A DNA stretch of 64,000 nt from Butyriboletus loyo (GCA_038093515.1 JBBPSI010000103.1:25030-89029); one strand, 5' to 3'. Shown: positions 45,703 through 58,879, counted from the first letter of the stretch. The notes: generated by a model from the sequence alone, not told the origin. A program made the numbers and translations.

Positions 45703-48266
45703 ACTCGTCGTACGAAGTAATAGGTGCCGATACAAGACTTACATCTTTTCACTCGTGCGCCGAGTACTGCGTTGCGTTGTTCCCGCAGGTTAGCGTGATC
45801 TCGTGAAAACGTCTGGCTGTCAAGTCCTCATTTGTCTCGTCCCGTCCTGTTCCCCTTTGAGGACTGTATCACGGTCGTCCTCCCCCAGCTGAATTGTCTG
45901 GCCTTGCTTCGACGAGAAGCACCGACGACGGGCTCTGTAGGCCGTATGCAACAATGTTTTAACACGACTCAACAGGCAAATCCTCGTTTTCCTCCTCTTT
46001 TTCTCGGGTTTCGTTTTGTCAGTCGAGGAACGACAGGGAAACGCGGCGCTTGATGATTGGCGTCAATGGAACAAAAACCCCACTCTGTAGAGAAGGAGAA
46101 AACCCTTGGAAGATTGCTGCTGGTTGCTTGGTGTGCCGGAGGTGTTCCCTGCAAGAAAGTATTTCCCGCACAAAACGAAGACTCTGTCGATTTCAAGCGA
46201 CAAGACTCGCGGGCGAAGCACGGACCCCGTTTTGTAAGTTCGTATAAGAGGACCGGGGATTCAGCGACACCACCTGTCGCCTGGTATCTAGTATCTTGAA
46301 ACAGTTTGGCTCCTGTAACCTATTGGCTTGGAGTCGCTTACTTCTGTGCCTCAGCCACTTCTTTTTCACGGCCAGGACCGCGGACCGCGGACCTGACAAA
46401 ATGGATCACCGTTGTTGACGCGAACGTCGGTCTCATGACATGACACTCCTGCAGAGGATTGCGGTGGCTGAGATTGGCAGGATCGCTCGAAAGAGGGCGA
46501 CGTGCCTAACCGTTGGAGCCTACTCATCGAAGCTAGAGGTTGTCAACATTTATTTGGATCCTATTCCTGTCCTACCTACTTGGGTATGTACCCTATGTAG
46601 GGCTTGCTAACATCCTAGTCTGGGGGCCCCCTGTGCACTCTCCGCTGCTCTGTCCTAGAAAATGCTCCAGCGTGGAGTTCTCCCCGCCGGTTTACTGTTG
46701 CCATCGGCCGTTTTGGATGTCGTCAAAGACGTGACGACCGATGCGTGCATACTACCGTGATTTACGTAACCACGGTGACGCGGGACCCTTGTTTTGTGTT
46801 TCTATCCGAACATACTTCCTGGACCGAACCGTCAACACCCTTTTTTTCCTACGCTGTCCTTCCAATCACCACCTCTTGGATAATTGCGAGGGAATCGTCA
46901 AGCGAAATAACGTTCAAACGTCATGTTCGTTATTGCCTGTAGAGACGCCAGGACGTCGTTTTAATCCCCCGTATCCAATCGAATGAATCGGCCACGCGCG
47001 GATCGAAATCTCCACACTCAAGGACTCGGACCCGGCGATGGGGACAATCCTTCATGAAGATAGGTTTTCGATCCCTCGTTTCCAGGCAGTCTTTTCAAGT
47101 CGCCCTTTCGCCAATCTCAGAGCATATACAAAGATCGCAAACGCAAAAATCGCCTATACCTCTGCAGTATCTGCCCAGGCACACCTGAAAGTTGAGATCA
47201 GAGTAAGGTGTCGATTTGTCGATATTTTCGCCTCTTGTCCTCGGGCAGCAGTGGTCGCAACGTGTAGTCATGTCATGTCCTCTTGATCGCGCGTCTTGGC
47301 ATATACAGGATGGTACAGGTGTGCCATTCCCATGTATGCGTCGTGCTACGACGATCAAAACAGCTCGCGGCGCACGTTCTTGAAAGGCCTCGGACGACCG
47401 CTCTCTTACTGTCGCATTCGTTTCATCCCCCAAAAACCAAAAACGGAATAGCTAACCCCTGGTCGACTCGAAATCACATCGGAACGTTTCACAGATGTTG
47501 ACGATCCCCAAAGGTACGTTATAAATCAATACCTCGATAACGGATTTAAATGCGTAACTTGAACCTTTTGAACCGTTCGGCGCTTTGTCCATCACTGGAC
47601 TGATACATGCTACATTGATGATTGGGGATGGGATCGTGTTCATTTTTTTTTCAAGGAGGTGCGCAGTTATTTCAATGACGATGCGTGACATTCGCTATCG
47701 TCGTTTTTGGCGCTTGTCGCTCCCTATCTGCCAGGGGGTAAAGGTGACTTTGGACGTCGTGATGGTACTCATAACATAACCATCGGGTCCTGTACGACTT
47801 GTGGACTTGGGTCGACCTACGTTACGCTGGCACCTTGAACATCAACTCGATCCATCTCGGCGGCAAGCTTTTTTTTTTGCTCCTGTGCACCAATCATGAG
47901 ACTCATTCATTCACTGGCGTGGAGTCTGGAGTCTGAGATCTGAAGCTTTGAAGCTGGGGCGATTCGAATCCCGCTCGTAATAGTATGGATTGATTCGATC
48001 GCTTGGAAGTCGTTCTCTGTTCCGTCGTGTGTTCGCCGAGGGTAGAAAACTGGAGGAGAGAGAGAGGGAGGGTTACCGGTGAGGTAGGCGATACTTCCTG
48101 TATGATGTCGTCGTACTACTTCCTGATGCGGCGGGCCAGCCACCCAGCCACCCAGCCAGGCTTTGTACGCTCATGCTCTCTCGCGTGACTCTTGTCGACC
48201 TGCTGACTTGAGTGCTCCCCTACTCTACCAGGATAACATAAGCATATGGCACGGTTGGTCAAATGC

Positions 48267-48288
48267 AAAAAAAAAAAAAAAAAAAAAA
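48267..48288. repeat. Poly-A run, 22 bases
   Basis: Uninterrupted run of A. It is 52 bp before the MITE-like element. It may be a retro-insert tail or a simple slippage tract; no retro-element body is seen next to it. Confidence 0.9.
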
Positions 48289-48340
48289 GAATCGTAGCAT
48301 GGTCTTTCGTTTTTGCGAATGGGTGGATAGGGTAGGGTGG

Positions 48341-48458
48341 CATCAGTAAAACAGTTGCTGGTTTCCGATGCTAACCGAGTGTAGCCGAGTCCGAGTGCTA
48401 CAGACTGCTACAGACAGCTAACCGGTGGTGGTTCCGACCAATAACCGTTTCACTGATG
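48341..48458. mobile_element. MITE-like element, copy 2 (118 bp)
   Basis: Begins CATCAGTAAAACAGTTGCTGG and ends AACCGTTTCACTGATG. It shares termini and the central GAGTGCTACAGACT block with copy 1 at 18941-19012, but is 46 bp longer because of internal extra sequence, partly a local duplication (CTACAGACTGCTACAGACAG). The termini are inverted repeats with a few mismatches. Confidence 0.7.
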
Positions 48459-48561
48459 TGGATCAGCCGTTAGCTTCCAACTCGAAGTTTGAAGTCTGTC
48501 TATCGCCTATAGTTCAGCGTTCTCACAAGGTCGCAGGTCTCAGGTCTCAGATCTCAGCCAT

Positions 48562-48597
48562 GGTCACGGTCACGGTCACGGTCACGGTCATGGTCAC
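48562..48597. repeat. Hexamer tandem repeat (GGTCAC)x6
   Basis: Six tandem copies of GGTCAC, one with a C-to-T change. Followed within 25 bp by a CCCGT pentamer run (48616-48634). Confidence 0.9.
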
Positions 48598-49002
48598 GAA
48601 GGTTCCGAATTCAGTCCCGTCCCGTCCCGTCCCAGGATCACAATATTATATGGACCGAACTCGTCAGGGAATCGATCCGTCACCTTTCCCTCCCTCTCTC
48701 TCCCACCGATGGGCCCGCCTCACGGTTGCACGGAAGAAGTGTGTCGATCACGATCAAAAGGTTGACATCGATACGCTCATCGTGAACAAGCCTCCGGACC
48801 TCGACTGGCCCAGGACATGCTAGGGAGGGCTTTTCGCGTTTGAGTAGTTCGCTCAGCAGCATGATAAATAAAGAGGAGCGACCGGTCGAGGATTTATATC
48901 CGAAACGAAAGCGCCTGTTCTATCATGGGTCCCGTATGCATTGCCATTACTCTATAGTCGTCCCCACCTGCTCCATGCACACCAGCCACCTCCGAATCAT
49001 GC

Positions 49003-50615
49003 TCAATAATAGTGAACCTGTCATAGACGGCGTTGTTGTGAGCGGACCTACAAGAAAAAAAAAAGGTACACGCACCTCCTCGCGCTCCCGACCACGCATG
49101 GATGACGGTTCTGTGTTCTTGTAGTAGATATCTGTCCAGAGGTCCTTGGCGAGGGGCTCGGGCGATTGTTTGGCCTCTTCGACAGCCTGGTCAACCTTGG
49201 CCTTGGCTTCCTTGTCAAATTGCTGCCAGTTTCATGAAATGTAACGACAAGAAAGGGACGAAGAGACCTCAGCGCTACTTGAATCAAGCGAGACAGGTGA
49301 AAAAACGTACCTTGAGCTCCTGCTCGGTGGCGAGACCCCATTCCTCGATGTACCGTTGCAATCCACGGATCGGGTCCTGAGTGCTCCGCATCCGCTGAAC
49401 TTCCTCACGCGTGCGGTAGGTAGTACCAGGGTCGGACATCCTATGAACGAAGTCGAGTGAGGAATGTCATACAAAACGGAGGGATACATACGAGTGACCA
49501 CCGTAGCGATAGGTGACGAACTCCATGAGGAGTGGGCCGTTGCCTTCTACCACCCAGTTGCGAGCAAACTCGACGGCATGCTTGGACGCGATGATATCCA
49601 TACCATTGACCTATGCATGCGTCAGTCATTGCGTCAACAATGAGTGAAAAGGGGGACGTACCTGGATACCAGGGATCTTGTCACCGCGGGTAAAGTACTC
49701 TGTGTTGGAGGAACTACGCTCGGCGGAGGTACCCATACCGTACTTGTTGTTCTCGCAAACAAAAACGCAAGGGAGGTCCCACAGCTTTGCCTATCGGCGC
49801 ATACATGCTCAGTTTGTCACTCCAAAGGCCCTTGCGAGCTAGTTTACACACCATGTTGTATGCCTCAAAGACCTGGCCCTGGTTACTCGCACCATCACCG
49901 TACAAGGCAAAAGTGGCTGCTTTTTTGCCGAGGTACTTTTGTGCAAAGGCGAGGCCAGCACCGATCGGGACTTGGGCACCGACGATACCGTTACCACCGA
50001 AGAAAGACGAGGTGAAGATGTGCATGGAACCACCCTTTCCGTGGGACATGCCAGCCTGACGACCAAGGAGCTCAGCAAGGACACCTTTGATGGTGCCTCC
50101 ACGCATTACTGCAAAGGGATGACAGCGGTAGGCGGTAATGACGCGGTCTTCGGGGGTGATTCCATATTCGAGACCAACAGAGACGGCTTCCTGGAATGCG
50201 ATGGGTCAAACTGTCAAGATGACGATGACGAAGAGAGCTTACCTGTCCGATAGCGAGATGGCAGAAACCACGAATGAGCTTGGCTTTATAGAGGGTGTCG
50301 GCGGCCATTTCCATGCGACGCATGGTCTGCATGTCTTTGTACATTTTGAGCAGTTCGTCCTTTCGTACCTGAACTTCGAGGGAAGGTGGGTCGCATTTGT
50401 GGGTGCGGAACGAGTCTTGGTGAAGTTTGACGGTGAATGGTTGGGAGTGGTCGGTGATGGCGTCCTGCAGCAGCGTGGTATCCGCCGACGTGGTGATGGT
50501 CCGCGCAAACGTAGGCTAAAAAGAAAAAGGATGAGAGCTGCTTAGGGAAGGAAAAGAGAAAGATACGGACGATGCGACGTGCGATGGAGGGACGTATCCG
50601 AGCGAGGGAAGCCAT
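49003..50615 (-). CDS. PDA1: Pyruvate dehydrogenase E1 component, alpha subunit (mitochondrial)
   Basis: Alpha chain of the thiamine-diphosphate E1 enzyme of the pyruvate dehydrogenase complex, mitochondrial matrix. Eight exons: 50571-50615, 50243-50515, 49852-50190, 49662-49790, 49492-49610, 49311-49440, 49076-49222, 49003-49017; 398 residues. An Arg-rich presequence ([15 protein letters not shown]) is followed by [47 protein letters not shown], the ThDP motif opening [10 protein letters not shown] and closing [10 protein letters not shown], and the regulatory loop [15 protein letters not shown], where PDH kinase phosphorylates serines in this family. The last exon is only 15 nt and supplies the expected VHYY ending. 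That needs a 58-nt intron in preference to read-through of a T-rich tract. It diverges from SKN7. Confidence 0.97.
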
Positions 50616-51447
50616 TGCTGCAGGAGTAGAAGAACGAGAGGCTGCGACCCGAAATTTACCCAGCTCTGCATCGGGTTTCCGCGGAACGACTGCCTGAGGT
50701 CCCGTGCTACACAGCCACACACATTACGGCCCCCTTGCTCTCTTCGCAAACCAGCTTGCATGGCAGCGGCTACTCTGAGAGACAGAATACTTGTATCACT
50801 GTCATTTCCTCTACTAAGAAGAGCACTAATAATGCGAACTACAATGCACTCGACGCGCGAAAGCTACGAACCGTTGCAGAAGCGGGTCCGAGATGTAGTA
50901 AACGCGATGGTCTGGACTGGGCGGCGGGTAACGAAATAACGTGTATCTCTCCTGGCGCCGTCTTTTCGTTCAGCGGGAGGGGAAAAAAAAATTAAAAAAA
51001 GGCAGTAACGTTGCGGCAGAGTCCAGACCGTCGGAGAAATAGTTCGGCGCTCGATAACGTCGATCATAGCCGGTACTCGTCCGTCCATCGATGTACGCTG
51101 TGCTCGTCTTTTTTTCTTTTTTTCCACCTGGCACAAGTGCGGGGAAGTTGGTTTATATGGGTGCAGGTCCAGAAAATAAAATAAAATAAATGAAATCAGC
51201 TGTAAAGCACCGACTACGGACAGTTTACGGCTGTTTGGGCTGAGCTGGGTTTGGGCTGCAAGATTAATAAATTGTCTTGGGACTCGTGCTGGGATGCAAG
51301 TCAACCCAGCCAGCGCCCAGCCAGTTTGTTTCTTTGCTCAGATACGACGGAGCCCTCTGGATCCCCACCTCCTCCCTCATCTCCCGTTCCAGCCCCGTCC
51401 CGCCCCGTCCCGACTTTCGGCTCGGCAGATTGACGAGATAGTCGAGA
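50616..51447. promoter_or_regulatory. Divergent upstream region PDA1 / SKN7
   Basis: 832 bp shared by two divergent genes. It holds T/A-rich runs (50980-51000, 51108-51125) and an AAAAT-type tract (51175-51190). I see no clear regulatory site and no other gene. Confidence 0.4.
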
Positions 51448-54400
51448 ATGGATCCACCATCGCAAGGCCCGCCCTACTCCGTACGCCAACAGTTGTTCCA
51501 TTCGTCGCATCTTCCGCCTCCTTCACAGCTCCATCTCCCACCCGTAAACGCTTCCCGCTCCAACATCAATACCCTACCGCCACTTAACTCACCCTCAACC
51601 CGGGTGTCCCCATACGGCCACCGCCATGCATCACCGCCGCCCTCCTCCTCTCTCCCGTGGCCTGCTACGATGCACCGCACCTCCAATTCACGCGACGATG
51701 CCCTCCCCGCGCCGAGTTCGCTCCATCACTCGCAAAGCATTCATCCCTATAGCCAGCCCGGGCCGAGACCCGCAGAATCGAGACAGATGAAGCGCGAACA
51801 GCTTCCCCCGCCACAGCCTCCCCCGCCTGGACCGTCAAAGGATGTGGACGATAACATGCCCGCCACCTGCGACTTTGTGAAGAAACTGTACAAGTACGTG
51901 TTCACTGTGCGATCCACCGGCCCCGACGCCTCATGATCGGTCGTCTAGGATGCTCGAGGATCAGTCCTTTGGCCATGTCGTCTCGTGGGGCCCTAACGGC
52001 GATTGTTTTGTGGTCAAGGTATGCATGGTCGATTCGTTATCCTGATATCTGACTGCGTTTCTCAGGACATGAACGAGTTTACAAAATCGATCCTCCCTCG
52101 CCTGTTCAAGCATTCGAATTTTGCGTCGTTTGTGCGGCAACTGAACAAGTACGACTTTCACAAGGTGAGCCGATCATGTATCTACGCCCGGGGAATGTCG
52201 CTTCCTTCTTTCGTCTGCTTCCATAACGATCATGTGCAAAACGGCGCCAGATCGAGCTTCTTTTTTGCAGTCAGGTGGCGGCTTCTTTGGGACCCCCTAT
52301 CCAGACTCCCCAACCGGAATATTCTTCCCACGCTGACATCGTTCTAGGTCAAGAACACCGACGACGCCCAGTTTGGCGAACACTCCTGGACATTTCGCCA
52401 CCCCGATTTTCACATCGACAGACGCGACGCCCTCGAAAACATAAAGCGCAAAGTCCCTGCCGCCCGAAAATCCGCTCCAAACAACAATGTCCCCTCCTCA
52501 TCCCTCCGCTCCGTATCAGCGGGCTCCCCGGATCCAGCCACCATGGGCGAAGTCGAGTCACTGCACGCTCAGACGACCACCTTGGCTTCGCACACCAACG
52601 CTCTCCAGAACCAGACGACCGCCCTACAATCACAGTCGAGTACCCTCCAGTCCCAGACCGCCTCCCTGCACGCCCAGTCCGCCGCGCTCCAGACAATGTC
52701 AACCGGTCTCCAAAACACTGTCTCCGCGTTACAGCAGCAGATCGCATCACTCCAGGCCCAGAACGACACCCTCCGTGCACAAGCCGGGAGGTCGGAAGAG
52801 CGGATGCGCGGCCTCGAGCGGAGCTATCGGGATGTCCTCGGTGAGATGGTCAATTTTCAAAAAAACATGGCGCAGCAAGATGGGTTCATGCAGGCCTTGA
52901 TTCAATATTTTTTAGGGATCGAGGGGGGTGAGTCAGTCGCCCGTTCGCTTTTTTCTCCCCCTTTTTTTTTTCACGGGCGTCTCTACATCACGCTTGCCTT
53001 GAAACAAACCGATCCACTGGCATTAGCCTTGTATCAGCCAAGGTCGGAGCACATCGCCCGAGCGTACGCGAGTCGTATGGTCGTGGGTGCCCTATTGTTG
53101 GGTTACACCGGAGGGTATGCCACGCTGGGCTTTGTCTAGCACACTCCTCGTTTTGATTCGCGGTCGTTCCACTTGCGTATACTAACCCTCGTCTTGTCAT
53201 GTCAGCGAAGCACAGAGATAGTATGGCCATGCCGACTGCTACTGGACCACCTACGCTTGCTGGCCCGTCGTCCGTGCCCCAACCAAAAACACCCGTTGTG
53301 CCCCCTGCGCCCCCAAATATTACCCACAGCATGACCCCTAGCACGCATCCTCCCCAGTCCCTGTTCGCAACAGGCACTGGAAATGCGGCGTCTGCAGCAG
53401 CATCCCTCTTTGCTAATCCCCAACCTCAACCGAGTCCGTTTCTGCAGCCCTTGCACATAACTTCACCAGCTCCACCACCCCAATCATCGTCATCTTCCTC
53501 GTTATTGCAAGCACTAGGGCGCGGGCAGAGCCAGAATCAACCGAGTCAGGGTGCCAGTCAAGCTTCGCAAAGTTTGAATCCACAGATACAATTCTTACCT
53601 GCGCAAGAAGCGCAGCGAGTCCTCGGGCTTGGCGAGCACCCCGATCCGGGCGCGATCGCGCGTGCAAGTCTCGCGCAGATGAACGAGATGTCGCGACGCG
53701 CTGAGAGCGGGTTGTCCTTTCGTTCAAGCACGACTGCAAGGTCGCCGTCGTCGAACGGGACAGACGTGACTGCCATATCGGGCCGAAATGCCCTGTCGCG
53801 GATATCCCAGATACATCTGCAGATGCACAATCCTGGGACGTCGCCCGGCGACGAACCGTTTATACTCCCGCCGGAGGTATGGGAACCGCCTGCGCAGAAT
53901 GCCCATGAGGGTTTGCAGGTGTTTACGCTTGGGCATCTGTTGCCCCGGAGTAACGTCGAGGATGGGAATGGGAATTGGACGTTTCCAGGCGAGGAGGGTT
54001 CAACTGGATCCAGATCTAGGTCGACGGCGCGCGGGGGAGACGCTGTAGGTGGTGGCGTTGGCGGGGAGGACGAGAGGTATGAGAAGGAGGAGAGCCCGGG
54101 GCCAGAGGAAGTCGTGCAGCCGACGCCTACGAACCCGTCGAGCGGATCGACATCACCACCATCTGCTTCGTCGTCCCCGTCGTCGTCCTCGGGTACGGGG
54201 AGCCATAGGAAGCTACGCGTGCGTCGGTCGACGTTCGTCCCCGGGTGGGCGGTACCGCCGCGTGTGTTGCTCGTAGACGACGATGCAGTGAGTCGACGAT
54301 TGAGCAGCAAGTTTTTGCAGGTGTTTGGGTGTGCGATCGACGTGGCTGTGGATGGGGTCGGCGCGGTCACCAAGATGAATTTGGAAAAGTATGACTTGGT

Positions 54401-55107
54401 GTTGATGGTGCGTCTTCACACGCGCTCTCTCGTCGGTACTGATGTGTCGGTCATAGGACATTGTGATGCCGAAGATGGACGGAATATCGGCCACATCATT
54501 GATAAGGCAGTTTGATCATATGACGCCCATCATCTCCATGACGAGCAATTCGAAACCGAGCGAGATCATGACGTATTATTCGTCTGGGATGAATGATATC
54601 CTTCCGAAACCGTTTACAAAGGAGGGTCTGCTGGACATGCTCGAGGTACGTTGGTATCGCTCGGTCTCGGATTGGATCAATATCTGACGCTTGGTCTTCA
54701 TTCAGAAACACTTGATGCATCTTAAAGTGATTCAACAGATGTCGAAGGTACCGAGGCCGCCGGTGGGTGTACCGCCCTTGTCGGACGGGGGGGTCAACGA
54801 AGCACTTGCGGTAGGCGCTGCGGCTTCATCCTCGTCAACGATGTCAAGTTATGACGACGATGGACGGATCAATCCGTTGGCGGGCATGGGCCTCTCGGAC
54901 GAGCGGTATCAAGCAATTCTCAAGGATCTCGTGAGCGACGAGAATCTGATGGGGGTCGGTGTGCCCGAAGGGTTTACTACATTCGAGGGTATGGAGGTGG
55001 GTCTCGATGTCGGTGTCGGTGTGGGCGTGGGTGAGAAACGGGGGTTGGACGAGGATGCGAGGGAGCTCCGGGAAGGAAAACGGGGCCGGTTTGAGGTCTT
55101 GGATTGA
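51448..55107 (+). CDS. SKN7: Skn7/Prr1-type HSF-domain response regulator
   Basis: Nuclear transcription factor at the end of the fungal phosphorelay, linked to oxidative and osmotic stress. Exons 51448-51893, 51949-52018, 52066-52164, 52348-52927, 53206-54407, 54457-54645, 54706-55107; 995 residues. Pro/Ser-rich start, HSF-type DNA-binding domain (about 137-250: [60 protein letters not shown]), then eleven leucine heptads (about 277-353). A disordered middle follows, then a receiver domain from about 752 ([20 protein letters not shown]) with phospho-acceptor Asp near 800 in [13 protein letters not shown], switch residues in ISMTSN and the conserved Lys in LPKPFTKE. The C-terminal tail is acidic and Gly/Val-rich. 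Two introns (183 and 278 nt) are unusually long; the latter has a perfect ACTAAC branch site. Confidence 0.96.
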
Positions 55108-55832
55108 ACCGTGCGTCGTCACGTTTGGGTTGTGTGCAGGGGAGAGTGGTCGACTGATTCACTTGTGCACAGATGACGGATCTATCACGACGATGTGACG
55201 TAGTCCTGTGCGTGCAGTACGGTATACCCGGTGTCGACGCCATGCCCCGATGTTTCGATGCGTCCTCTTTTTACGCGCTTTTTTTAAATGCATTGTTGTG
55301 GACGGACATACATCACAGCTCCTTCATGCCCTGTATGCTTCACTTGAATGTTTGTCTCTCTTTGTAGGTTATTACCATACACGAAGTCGCGACGTCGAAT
55401 GATGATATCGATTGTTTTTTTTGCCCTCATTCTGGGTGGACACTCTTTTCTCGATGCGCCCATTGGGCATGTCGAAATGTCCACATCACTGTCATCGTCG
55501 TTGGTCGAGAATGCAAGTCACATATGAAAATCAGCAACATTGGTCCCGCACACATGGGTCGAGCCCAGCCAATCGCAAGGCAAACCCTGGGGCCCAAACG
55601 TTCGTCCCCATGTCTTGAGAGTGTTGCTCCAATGCGGAGCGTCTTCACAACGCGCTATAGTAGATAGATGGCTCTGGGAGTAGCGATCGACGTGATATGT
55701 ATCACGCTCACTAGGGCGTTGGAGGTGTGAAGCAGCATATATGGCAAAGAGATGAGTTCGTGGTCATGGTCAAAGTTATAGGGTTTAATGGGTCCCTCTC
55801 GTACGTACAATGCGGCATAGTCTCTTGCCCAG
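55108..55832. other. Intergenic before the FunK1 duplication
   Basis: 725 bp between SKN7 and the left arm of the inverted duplication. No gene or clear element seen. Confidence 0.45.
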
Positions 55833-58665
55833 TCAACACGTGATCTTCACGTGATGCGTGAAAGCGCGACTTTATAGGTAGCACACGTCCTCTTTACTTC
55901 TATACTCAAGTCCCAGGAATCTCAATGTCTTTCACGATGGGCACCGAAGATGCAGATACTCAGTCGCCCCATGTAAACGCGCCACATACGGCCTTTGCAA
56001 CTCCTCATAGCAGAGTGTCATATTCCTACGACTACGTGATCGATAGCGGTGTCAAGTGCGTTCCACTCCGACGTCGGCTCACGATCTTCTCGACTGACCA
56101 CCACAGGCCCAATGATGTTAGGTCGTTCCTCGAGGTGGACATCAGGGCGACCAAGAATTGCGAACTTGACCACTTTCTGAGGCACATGCTGCTGACCGTT
56201 TGGGAACAAGACGACCCAGGCAAGCACCAGGATAACGAGTCCGACCTCTCTGATAGGCTCCTGAGGGAAGTTCTCACAAAGATGGTGAGTATCTGCAATA
56301 CCACGCCGCAGGAGAGTGCAAGTACTGCGGCCAGAATGGATAAAATTTACAATGCTTTAATCAATTAGTGCGTATTCAAGTCTTTGCGATGGAACTCGGC
56401 TCATTCCCTCGAAGCTGTAAAGCAACGGGGGAGACTGATCGCTACGCACCCTTTGTTGAAGCCTTCAGTGGTGTATTACGCGAGATCAAGGAAGTCACTG
56501 TCTCAGGCATCAAACGATGCAGCTCCCTCGACCCTCTTCTCCACAGGAACGACGCTGCGCGCATCACTCAGACGTACACTACGGCTATGTCGACACGGAA
56601 ACCTGACATTGTCATGGTTCCTTTGACCGCTGCGCAACGGGCTGCGAGCGCTGAATCTTCCATGTCCTGGAACGACATAGCAGAACAGAAGGCAACGAAC
56701 CGTCCGTCGAAACCCGGGTTTCGCTGGTCGGATGTTCTTTCAGTCTTCGAGTTCAGGTGGACTGAGAAAGGCTTCGTAGAGGAGGAACTGACAAATATCC
56801 GGACCCGTCAAGACGTCAAGCCCCGCCCGCATGAGGTGAAACTCAAGCACCTGACAAAAGAACAGACCACCGAGCGGCCTGGCGATGCCACGGAGGATAT
56901 CAGTAAATCATTTGAATCGTGGCGAGGGCTGGATGAATCCATGACTGTGCTGCTGTCACAGTCGCAAGCGACGATCAGCAACCGGAGTCTGGCAACTCCC
57001 GCAAGCATGCATCGCAGGACCCTAACGGATTTGGTGCAAACAAGCGAAGGAAAGTTAACACCGACGATGGTGCGCAGAGGTCGATTGTTTTTCAAGGCGA
57101 GAACGACGAGGAACCGCTGTTGATGAAGGAGGTTCTGACCCAAATGGCTGACTACGGTGTTGAGATGTTTGCGGCCCATCTGGGTGCCGCATTCATGATC
57201 AATCATATCGTTATAGGTAAGTACTGCACACAAAACTATATTATCGCATTTCATTCGTTCTTCACTGTTCAGACGATGTTCTGTGGATTTGGTATTATGA
57301 TCGTGAGCACCCTGTCCAATGCGCCGGTTTCAGCTTCATCAAGGACCTACCTCGTTTCATGGTCCTGTTGTTTGTGTATCAGAGGCTCTCGGAACAAAAT
57401 TGGGGTCGGTCCCCCGCTTTGGAGCAAGGTGCTCTTGAATTCACGGATAGCGAGGCACGAAAGATCAAGCTCAGGTTGAAATTGGACGCGCCAAACCGAA
57501 TTTGCCACTCTGGCCTCAACGGGCGAGGGACCAACCTTGTACCGGTCGACAGCCTCGAGATCGATGGCGTTCAGGTCCCCCACGAGTTGGTAGCCAAAAT
57601 TTACTGGCCCGAGAACTACCGCCAGAAGGAGCATGAGATTTTGAAAGTCGCCGAGGAACTTGGGAAACGAGAGGGATACCCCAACATAACAGGACATTTG
57701 CCGAAGGTTCTGTGCTCCTGCGTGCTTGGTGGCGACACGTCGGTAATCAGGAAGCGGCTCAACATCGATGACACAGAGTCCAAGGGTCACACTCTCTATC
57801 TCATTGTCTTTGACAGATTATACTCCCTGCAAGAGCTGATTTGGGAACGGCGAGGGGCAGGTAGAGCAGTGGTGGATGTGTGGTGGCACTGCGTGCTTTG
57901 TGAGTACTTTGGGGATTTCCGAGGACACCCTAACTACTTTTTAGGTCACTATGACCTGTGGAGAGGCGGGGTACATCATCGGGATATCAGCGAACGGAAC
58001 CTAATGTTTCGCAGAACGGCACCAGAGAGCTACTGTGGTGTGCTGAACGATTTTGATCTGGCGGTGGTCTTTGGACATGACCGAACCATGGGCACGGAGC
58101 GCACCGGCACTCTGCCGTTCATGGCGCTTGACCTCTTGCAGTCCATCGTCGACAATACTCCTTTCACCCACCACTACGAATTCGACGCGGAATCGTTCAT
58201 CTGGACACTTGCTTACGTCTCGCTCCGGTACGATCGTGCAGGGAATGTAAGCCACGGTGCTGGCGGGAGTGAGGTGAAAGACTGGCGGCAAGCGGCACCC
58301 AAGGCGGTTAGGAATGCCAAATCAGGTTTTTTGGCGTGCTTGGGTAACAATCAGACCATCAATCTCCCGGAGAACAAGCCTGGTTGGGCGGTGGCATTCG
58401 AGTGTCTTTCCGGACTTTCCGATTTGCGGCATGGGCAAGATGCGAGGAGGCGCCGCAAAGAGTTTGTTCTCGATGTTCTTTCCGCAGACCAGGCTTTTGA
58501 AGTTATGCTGCAAGCACCTCATGCAGCAGCGCTCGTGAAGCTGGATGGGGCACCTCTGTAATTTTTCTGAAAGTAGTCGTATACGGTAGAGTTATAATTA
58601 ATTGCAGTTCGCCATGCATCCCAATCGCGCCTGGGATCTGGGCCCCAGCGAAAACCGCGGAGTGC
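55833..58665 (+). repeat. Left arm of large inverted duplication (FunK1 gene A)
   Basis: Matches 58880-61612 in reverse orientation across promoter, whole gene and about 100 bp of 3' flank, apart from a 136-bp difference and a diverged kinase tail. The left boundary is near CAACACGTGATCTTCACGTG. The arms are separated by about 215 bp of GC-rich spacer, so the structure is a near-palindrome. Confidence 0.92.
55925..58561 (+). CDS. FunK1-family protein kinase, intact copy A
   Basis: Fungal-specific FunK1 (fungal kinase 1) family, expanded in Agaricomycetes; biological targets mostly unknown. Exons 55925-56367, 56415-56902, 56962-57216, 57273-57899, 57945-58561; 809 residues. The N-terminal half (RSFLEVDIRATKNCEL, DRYAPFVEAFSGVLREIKE, RWSDVLSVFEFRWTEKG) is the FunK1-specific region. 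After a basic linker (NKRRKVNTDDG, possible nuclear signal) come LWIWYYDREHPVQCAGF and KIYWPENYRQKEHEILK (ATP-binding lobe). HHRDISERNLMFRR (catalytic loop, about residue 616), LNDFDLA (DFD in place of DFG, usual in this family), GTLPFMALDLL (activation-segment end) and HHYEFDAESFIWTLAYVSLR follow. The first intron is 47 nt with a GTGCGT donor; using it removes an in-frame TAG. Confidence 0.93.
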
Positions 58666-58879
58666 GCGGTGCTGGAGTGCAGGGTATTATGCATAAGCGC
58701 AGCTACCCGCATGAAGTGCAGCGGGTGCTAGCGATCCACCTCAAGCGTCCCGCTCGAGCGGTTATCCAACCCGGCAAGCCGTTAATGCTGGTCGCCAATG
58801 GTGCCGCGCTATCGCTGGGCGGCTTCAGCCAGCGCCCCTGCCAGCAAGAAGATTTATCCAATGGCACCGGAGTTTCAGC

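Larger units (their letters stand above)
45703..49002. other. 3.3-kb gene-poor tract
   Basis: No supportable gene. An open frame at 46066-46299 (MEQKPHSVEKEKTLGRLLLV) is short and unsupported. The tract holds a MITE-like element (48341-48458), a 22-base A run (48267-48288) and a hexamer repeat (48562-48597). Confidence 0.45.

Noticed and set aside
47955..47980. T-loop-like GATTCGAATCCCGC suggesting a tRNA
   Set aside because: No matching acceptor, D or anticodon arms could be folded around it.
48267..48288. Poly-A run as the tail of a retrotransposon or processed gene
   Set aside because: No reverse transcriptase, processed coding sequence or target duplication next to it.
49048..49070. 28-nt intron or read-through at the PDA1 C-terminus
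   Set aside because: A 58-nt intron ending at 49018 gives the family's VHYY ending, which neither alternative does.
50239..50720. Long minus-strand frames over the PDA1 5' region
   Set aside because: They are out-of-frame readings of the PDA1 exons and introns; the correct frame is fixed by the conserved [16 protein letters not shown] and the presequence exon.
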